Below, piece by piece: positions 4,925 through 7,769 of a stretch of 7,769 bases of DNA. Under the pieces are notes generated by a model. The model had not been told where the DNA came from. It made no database searches and worked only from the letters and a program-made list of their open reading frames with translations. This DNA is from Clostridiales bacterium (lineage in GTDB: Bacteria > Bacillota > Clostridia > Oscillospirales > Oscillospiraceae): the NCBI GenBank assembly GCA_021201515.1, contig JAJQET010000106.1, positions 1 through 7,769 of the forward strand, written 5' to 3'. The position numbers were made by a program, and so were the translations under genes. Positions within the stretch are counted from its first letter, which is position 1, and each line of letters begins with the position of its first letter.

Positions 4925-7087
4925 TTATTTCCTGTTCCGTTTGAAATGGAGCAGGGCAACTGCGGCCAGGATACCACCTGAAAGAATCAACGCTCCGCAC
5001 CAGAAGATCAGGTTGGACGAATCCCCGGTGTGCAGGGAGGTGACAGCGGATGAACTGTCGGCGGCAGTCTCAGAGGAGGCGTCAGAGGTGTCAGCGGTAT
5101 CCGTGTCCTCGTCGCCGGACTCTGTGGAGGCGGAGCCGGTTTCCTCGGAATCGGCGTTGGTGTCGGAGGCACTGTCCTCCGGCGTGTCCGCGTCTTCGGT
5201 TTCGTCCTCCGTGCCCGCCGGGTCGGTGGGGGTGACGGCAATCAGGTATTGCAGCTGCTGCTCAGCGGAGGAGGCGCTGTACACGTCGCCGCAAACCGCC
5301 ACCAGACGGTAACGGTACAGGGTGCCGGACGTCACGTCGGTATCCAGATAGGACACTGTGCCCTGCTCCACGGTGACCAGCTCCTGGAAGGCTCCGCTGT
5401 CGCTGGACCGGGACAGGATATATTCCTCTGCGCCGGGGATCTCCGTCCAGCTGACCAGGATGCCCGCCTCGCTGCTTTCCAGCTCGGCCAGCACCGGGGT
5501 GGCCAGGGTGATGGAGAAGGTGGCCGTCAGGCTGCCGGTGTAGCCGCCAACGCCGGTGACCAGCACGGTGGCCGTCCCTGGCTGGACGTTGTCACTGTAG
5601 GAGAGGGTGTAGTCCGTCCCCTCCGCCAACACGGTGTCCCCATAGGACACGGTGACGGCGGGCATTTGGGCGGTTCCGTCGCAGACAAATTCCGTCCCCT
5701 CCAGGGTGACGGTGCAGGCGGACAGGTCAACGGTCACCACCGTGTCCAGCGCCACAAAGGGGATGTCATAGGCGTCGGCATACTGCTCTGCGGAGGAGCC
5801 GCTGTTGCCGTAAATGGTCAGGGCGTCACAGCCGTAAAACACGTTGGCGTTCAGGGTGATGCTGTCGTTATAAATGGTCACGGTCTCCAGACCGGTGCAG
5901 TTCTTAAAGGCATAGGCGTAGACGCTGCTGACGCTGGCAGGCAGCACCATGGCGGTGAGCCGGGTGCAGCCGGTGAAGGCGCAGTAGCCGAGGAAGGTCA
6001 GGCCGTCAGGCAGGGCCAGGGCGGTCAGAGAGGTGCAGTCGCCAAAGGCATACTCATTGATTTCAGTGACGGTGTCGGGCAGGGTGATGTCGCTCAGGCT
6101 GGTGCAGCCGTAGAACATCCCGGCGCTGATACTGGTCAAGGCGGCGGGGAGGCGGGCAGAGGTCAGGCTGGTGCAGCTTTCAAATACATAGTTCCCCACC
6201 TCGGTGACGCTGTCCGGCAGGACAATGCTTGCCAGAGCGGTGCAGCCGTAGAAGGCGTAGCTCTCGATGGAGGCGACACCGCTCCCCATGGAGACGGAGA
6301 CGAGGCCGGTGCAGTCCAGAAAGGCGCTCTCCCCAATCGCAGTCAGGCTGTCCGGGAGGGTCACAGAGGTGAGCCCGGCGCAGTCCTCAAAGGCGGATTC
6401 GGTCAGGACGGTGACGCCGTCGGGGACGGTGTAGGCCCCCGTGTACCCGCAGGGGCAGCAGATCAGCTCCGTCAGCGCTGCGTTGAAGAGGACGCCGTCC
6501 ACGCTGGCATAGACGCTGTTCCCCTCCGCTACCAGGATTTCGGTCAGGGAGGTGCAGGCGTCGGTCACCCACATGCCGATGCTGGTCACTCCGGCGGGAA
6601 TGGTCAGCGAGGTCAGCGAGGTGCAGCCGAAAAAGGCTTCCCGGCCCAGTGTCGTCAGGGAGTCAGGCAGGGTGACGGAGGTTAAGCCGGTACAGTCAGC
6701 AAAGGCGCATTGCTCCACAGTGAGGATACCCTCAGACAGGGTGATGGAGGTCAGGGAGGTCTGCTCCGCAAAGGCGCTGTCCCCGATGGCCACCACGGGG
6801 TAGCTGTCCAGGGAGGCGGGAACGGTGACCGCGCCGCCGGTTCCGTCGTAGTCGGTGATGGTGGCGGCGCCGTCGGACAGGGTGTAAGTATAACCGCTGT
6901 CCGTGGTGTAGGTGGTGTCGCCCTCCTCCGATTCAGAGGAATCGTCTGGGGAGACGGAGGGGTCATCCTCTTCCGTCGCATCGGCGGCGACAGCCATGAC
7001 ATCGTCCACATCCTCTGTGGCGAAGGCTACGGAGCACAGGGACAGGCAGAGGGCCAGCACAGCCAGCAATGCAATTCCTTTTTTCAT
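4925..7087 (-). CDS. Secreted BspA-like leucine-rich-repeat surface protein with sorting-like tail
   Basis: This 720-residue protein is probably displayed on the cell surface. A signal peptide covers 1-23 (MKKG, hydrophobic core, AFA before the likely cut). An acidic Ser/Asp linker follows (24-60). Thirteen LRR_5/BspA-type repeats of 23 residues occupy about 97-445. Next come an Ig-like domain at about 457-526 (VCDGTAQMPAVTV, then GTDYTLSYSDN and GTATVLVTGVGGYTG) and a fibronectin-III-like domain at about 530-617 (SWTEIPGAEEYILSR). A long Asp/Glu/Ser/Thr stalk (619-683) leads to a C-terminal SLHTGD (684-689), a hydrophobic segment (692-715) and a KRNRK tail, the layout of a sortase substrate. 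BspA-type proteins often mediate adhesion; a ligand cannot be inferred here. The ATG at 7087 is chosen for its AAGGAG (7098-7103) and signal peptide. An earlier in-frame ATG at 7165 has neither and sits at the transcription start. Confidence 0.92.
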   Translation of the reverse strand: MKKGIALLAVLALCLSLCSVAFATEDVDDVMAVAADATEEDDPSVSPDDSSESEEGDTTYTTDSGYTYTLSDGAATITDYDGTGGAVTVPASLDSYPVVAIGDSAFAEQTSLTSITLSEGILTVEQCAFADCTGLTSVTLPDSLTTLGREAFFGCTSLTSLTIPAGVTSIGMWVTDACTSLTEILVAEGNSVYASVDGVLFNAALTELICCPCGYTGAYTVPDGVTVLTESAFEDCAGLTSVTLPDSLTAIGESAFLDCTGLVSVSMGSGVASIESYAFYGCTALASIVLPDSVTEVGNYVFESCTSLTSARLPAALTSISAGMFYGCTSLSDITLPDTVTEINEYAFGDCTSLTALALPDGLTFLGYCAFTGCTRLTAMVLPASVSSVYAYAFKNCTGLETVTIYNDSITLNANVFYGCDALTIYGNSGSSAEQYADAYDIPFVALDTVVTVDLSACTVTLEGTEFVCDGTAQMPAVTVSYGDTVLAEGTDYTLSYSDNVQPGTATVLVTGVGGYTGSLTATFSITLATPVLAELESSEAGILVSWTEIPGAEEYILSRSSDSGAFQELVTVEQGTVSYLDTDVTSGTLYRYRLVAVCGDVYSASSAEQQLQYLIAVTPTDPAGTEDETEDADTPEDSASDTNADSEETGSASTESGDEDTDTADTSDASSETAADSSSAVTSLHTGDSSNLIFWCGALILSGGILAAVALLHFKRNRK
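5753..6799 (-). repeat. Tandem 69-base LRR-coding repeats with strict 23-residue period
   Basis: This part of the LRR gene encodes 13 repeats of the form AFxxCTSLTSVTLPDSLTxI. The cysteine of the CTxL motif recurs at residues 132, 155 and 178, then at 236, 259, 282, 305, 328, 351, 374, 397 and 420, exactly 23 apart apart from one 58-residue step. In the first repeat that position is Gln109. The long step holds a 35-residue insertion with YASVDGVLFNAALTELI and CCPC (210-213), a known kind of interruption in BspA proteins. At the DNA level, GGTGCAG-like words recur about every 69 bases on the plus strand, which makes recombination between repeats plausible. Confidence 0.88.
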
Positions 7088-7097
7088 TTCCAAAACA

Positions 7098-7103
7098 CTC
7101 CTT
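7098..7103 (-). promoter_or_regulatory. Ribosome binding site that decides the LRR protein start
   Basis: AAGGAG on the minus strand lies 10 bases before the ATG at 7087. It supports a start directly at the signal peptide rather than at the upstream in-frame ATG at 7165. Confidence 0.75.
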
Positions 7104-7173
7104 TTCCTGCGGAACCATCCGGCCAGGGGGGCCGTGACCGGCGCAGCAGTATGCAGGTATGACATTACTTAAT

Positions 7174-7202
7174 ACTTTACTATGTTTCCCCGGAAAATGC
7201 AA
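7174..7202 (-). promoter_or_regulatory. Sigma-A-type promoter of the LRR-trmH unit
   Basis: The minus strand shows TTGCAT (7197-7202), a 17-base spacer, and TAAAGT (7174-7179). These are close to TTGACA and TATAAT at ideal spacing. The transcript would begin near 7167, giving a leader of about 80 bases before the ATG at 7087. The spacer contains a small palindrome, TTTCC-GG-GGAAA (7185-7196), which could be an operator. The promoter lies just downstream of the DUF1284 terminator, as expected for an independent unit. Confidence 0.65.
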
Positions 7203-7234
7203 TCTTTTTTTCGGGTTTTCACCGGGAACCTCGG

Positions 7235-7290
7235 AAAAAAGAAACAGAGACAGCGCCCCGAAGCCCTGTACCAGGCTCCCCGGCGCTGTC
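7235..7290 (-). terminator. Strong intrinsic terminator of the DUF1284 gene
   Basis: A perfect 9-base-pair stem, GACAGCGCC (7282-7290) with GGCGCTGTC (7249-7257), encloses further partial pairing (AGCCTG with CAGGGCT). On the minus strand it is followed by a T-rich tail ending in six T residues (7235-7240). The hairpin begins 5 bases after the stop codon. This is the clearest terminator in the window and separates the DUF1284 gene from the LRR gene promoter. Confidence 0.88.
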
Positions 7291-7295
7291 CGAAC

Positions 7296-7703
7296 TCATG
7301 CTTTATCCAATTCTGCCCACCGGCCCGGCCCGATGCACAGGTCGTTCCACTGGCAGCCGCCGCAGATGGCTGTCCGGCCGCCGGGGGCTAAAATCGCCTT
7401 CTGCACTGCGGCGGCAAAGAACGCGAAGGGCAGCTCGTCCCCCTCCCGCAGGCCGCATCGCTCCAGCACCGCCCGGTCATAGCGGGCGGCGTTTCCCGTT
7501 CCGGCGCACTGGCTGCCCCGGCGGTTGGGGCAGGCGGCGCACAGCACGTCCGCCGCCACCGTCAGACGCACAACAGGGTTTTCCTCCAGCAGCCGGAGCA
7601 GCGCCGCGTCCGCGGCACGGGTGAAGGCGGGGCTATAGCCCCTGCCCTGGTAGTAGGCTAGGCACATCCCATGGTGGGGCCTGAGGGGGATGGGGGTGGG
7701 CAT
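7296..7703 (-). CDS. DUF1284-family cysteine-rich protein
   Basis: This is a 135-residue cytoplasmic protein with no signal peptide or membrane segment. It opens with PIPLRPHHGMCLAYYQGRGYS, the family hallmark LRPHH-x2-C being residues 7-14. Further cysteines follow in CAACPN (55-60), at 66, in ERCGL (83) and in CGGCQWNDLC (114-123), giving eight cysteines in 135 residues. Such spacing suggests metal or iron-sulfur cluster binding, but the function of DUF1284 is not established. The length is normal for the family. The ATG at 7703 has a near-perfect AAAGGAGG (7711-7718) 7 bases upstream. A strong terminator follows immediately. The preceding reading frame ends 27 bases upstream, so it may be the last gene of a unit that starts outside the window. 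The family call is by motif recognition. Confidence 0.85.
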   Translation of the reverse strand: MPTPIPLRPHHGMCLAYYQGRGYSPAFTRAADAALLRLLEENPVVRLTVAADVLCAACPNRRGSQCAGTGNAARYDRAVLERCGLREGDELPFAFFAAAVQKAILAPGGRTAICGGCQWNDLCIGPGRWAELDKA

Positions 7704-7730
7704 GGCAGGGCCTCCTTTGTCTCGATGGTG

Positions 7731-7769
7731 TCAACGCAAGGAAATTCCCACAATGTCCTTATCGATGGG
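7731..7769 (-). CDS. Possible C-terminal tail of an upstream gene (5' part outside window)
   Basis: A minus-strand frame entering at the right edge encodes PIDKDIVGISLR and stops at TGA (7731-7733), 27 bases before the DUF1284 start. The spacing, with a ribosome binding site in the gap, is typical of consecutive genes in an operon. Twelve residues are too few to identify the product, and another frame also stays open here, so this is a weak call. Confidence 0.4.
   Translation of the reverse strand, partial: PIDKDIVGISLR

Noticed and set aside
5249..6685. A plus-strand open frame of 478 codons opposite the LRR gene
   Set aside because: It is the mirror of the 69-base LRR repeats, giving a Gly/Gln/Ala/Val-rich repetitive translation. 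The minus strand has a signal peptide, LRR repeats and a sorting tail.
5753..6799. Regular 69-base periodicity considered as a CRISPR or other non-coding repeat array
   Set aside because: The period is an exact multiple of three, the reading frame is open throughout, and the units encode LRR_5 repeats without unique spacers.
7088..7165. An upstream ATG for the LRR protein at 7165
   Set aside because: It has no ribosome binding site, lies at the predicted transcription start, and would bury the signal peptide behind 26 extra residues.
7729..7734. A perfect TTGACA on the minus strand before the DUF1284 gene
   Set aside because: No -10 hexamer lies 16-18 bases downstream; that position falls on the ribosome binding site and GC-rich bases just before the ATG. 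It also overlaps the stop of the preceding frame.

Overview
The window is GC-rich and densely coded. Every supported gene lies on the minus strand, so transcription runs from high to low coordinates. The content fits a Clostridia gut anaerobe, probably of the Oscillospiraceae/Flavonifractor-Oscillibacter type. The signs are a zinc-finger Clp ATPase, an ecfT-truA pair, a DUF5711 protein, a DUF1284 protein and a BspA-like leucine-rich-repeat surface protein, together with strong AGGAGG-type ribosome binding sites. The taxonomic reading is inference from gene content and codon bias, because no marker gene could be searched.

Layout in transcription order. At the right edge are 12 codons that look like the tail of an unidentified gene. 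A DUF1284 cysteine-rich protein (7296-7703) follows and is closed by a strong intrinsic terminator (7235-7290). A well-formed promoter (TTGCAT-N17-TAAAGT, 7174-7202) then starts a second unit. This unit holds a secreted 720-residue LRR protein with Ig-like and FnIII-like domains and a C-terminal wall-sorting-like tail (4925-7087), a TrmH/SpoU RNA 2'-O-methyltransferase with a TTG start (4082-4885), and a 61-residue membrane protein with a GTG start (3813-3998). A 97-base structured spacer separates it from ecfT (2903-3712), truA (2118-2900) and a membrane-anchored DUF5711 protein (886-2079). The last gene is a ClpE/ClpC-like ATPase (1-738, cut by the window edge), which has its own extended -10 promoter at 803-811 and a palindromic leader.

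How the genes work together. ecfT and truA are close (GTGA-type junction) and are conserved neighbours in many Firmicutes, where ecfT usually follows the two ATPase genes ecfA1 and ecfA2. Those ATPases are absent here, so this transporter subunit must draw them from elsewhere. The LRR protein with the TrmH and small membrane gene looks like an operon of convenience rather than a pathway.

I found no CRISPR array, tRNA, rRNA, insertion sequence or prophage gene, and no convincing previously undescribed system. The points most worth a second look are the non-canonical sorting motif SLHTGD in the LRR protein, the separation of ecfT from its ATPases behind a spacer with mutually exclusive hairpins, and the palindromic leader of the Clp gene.
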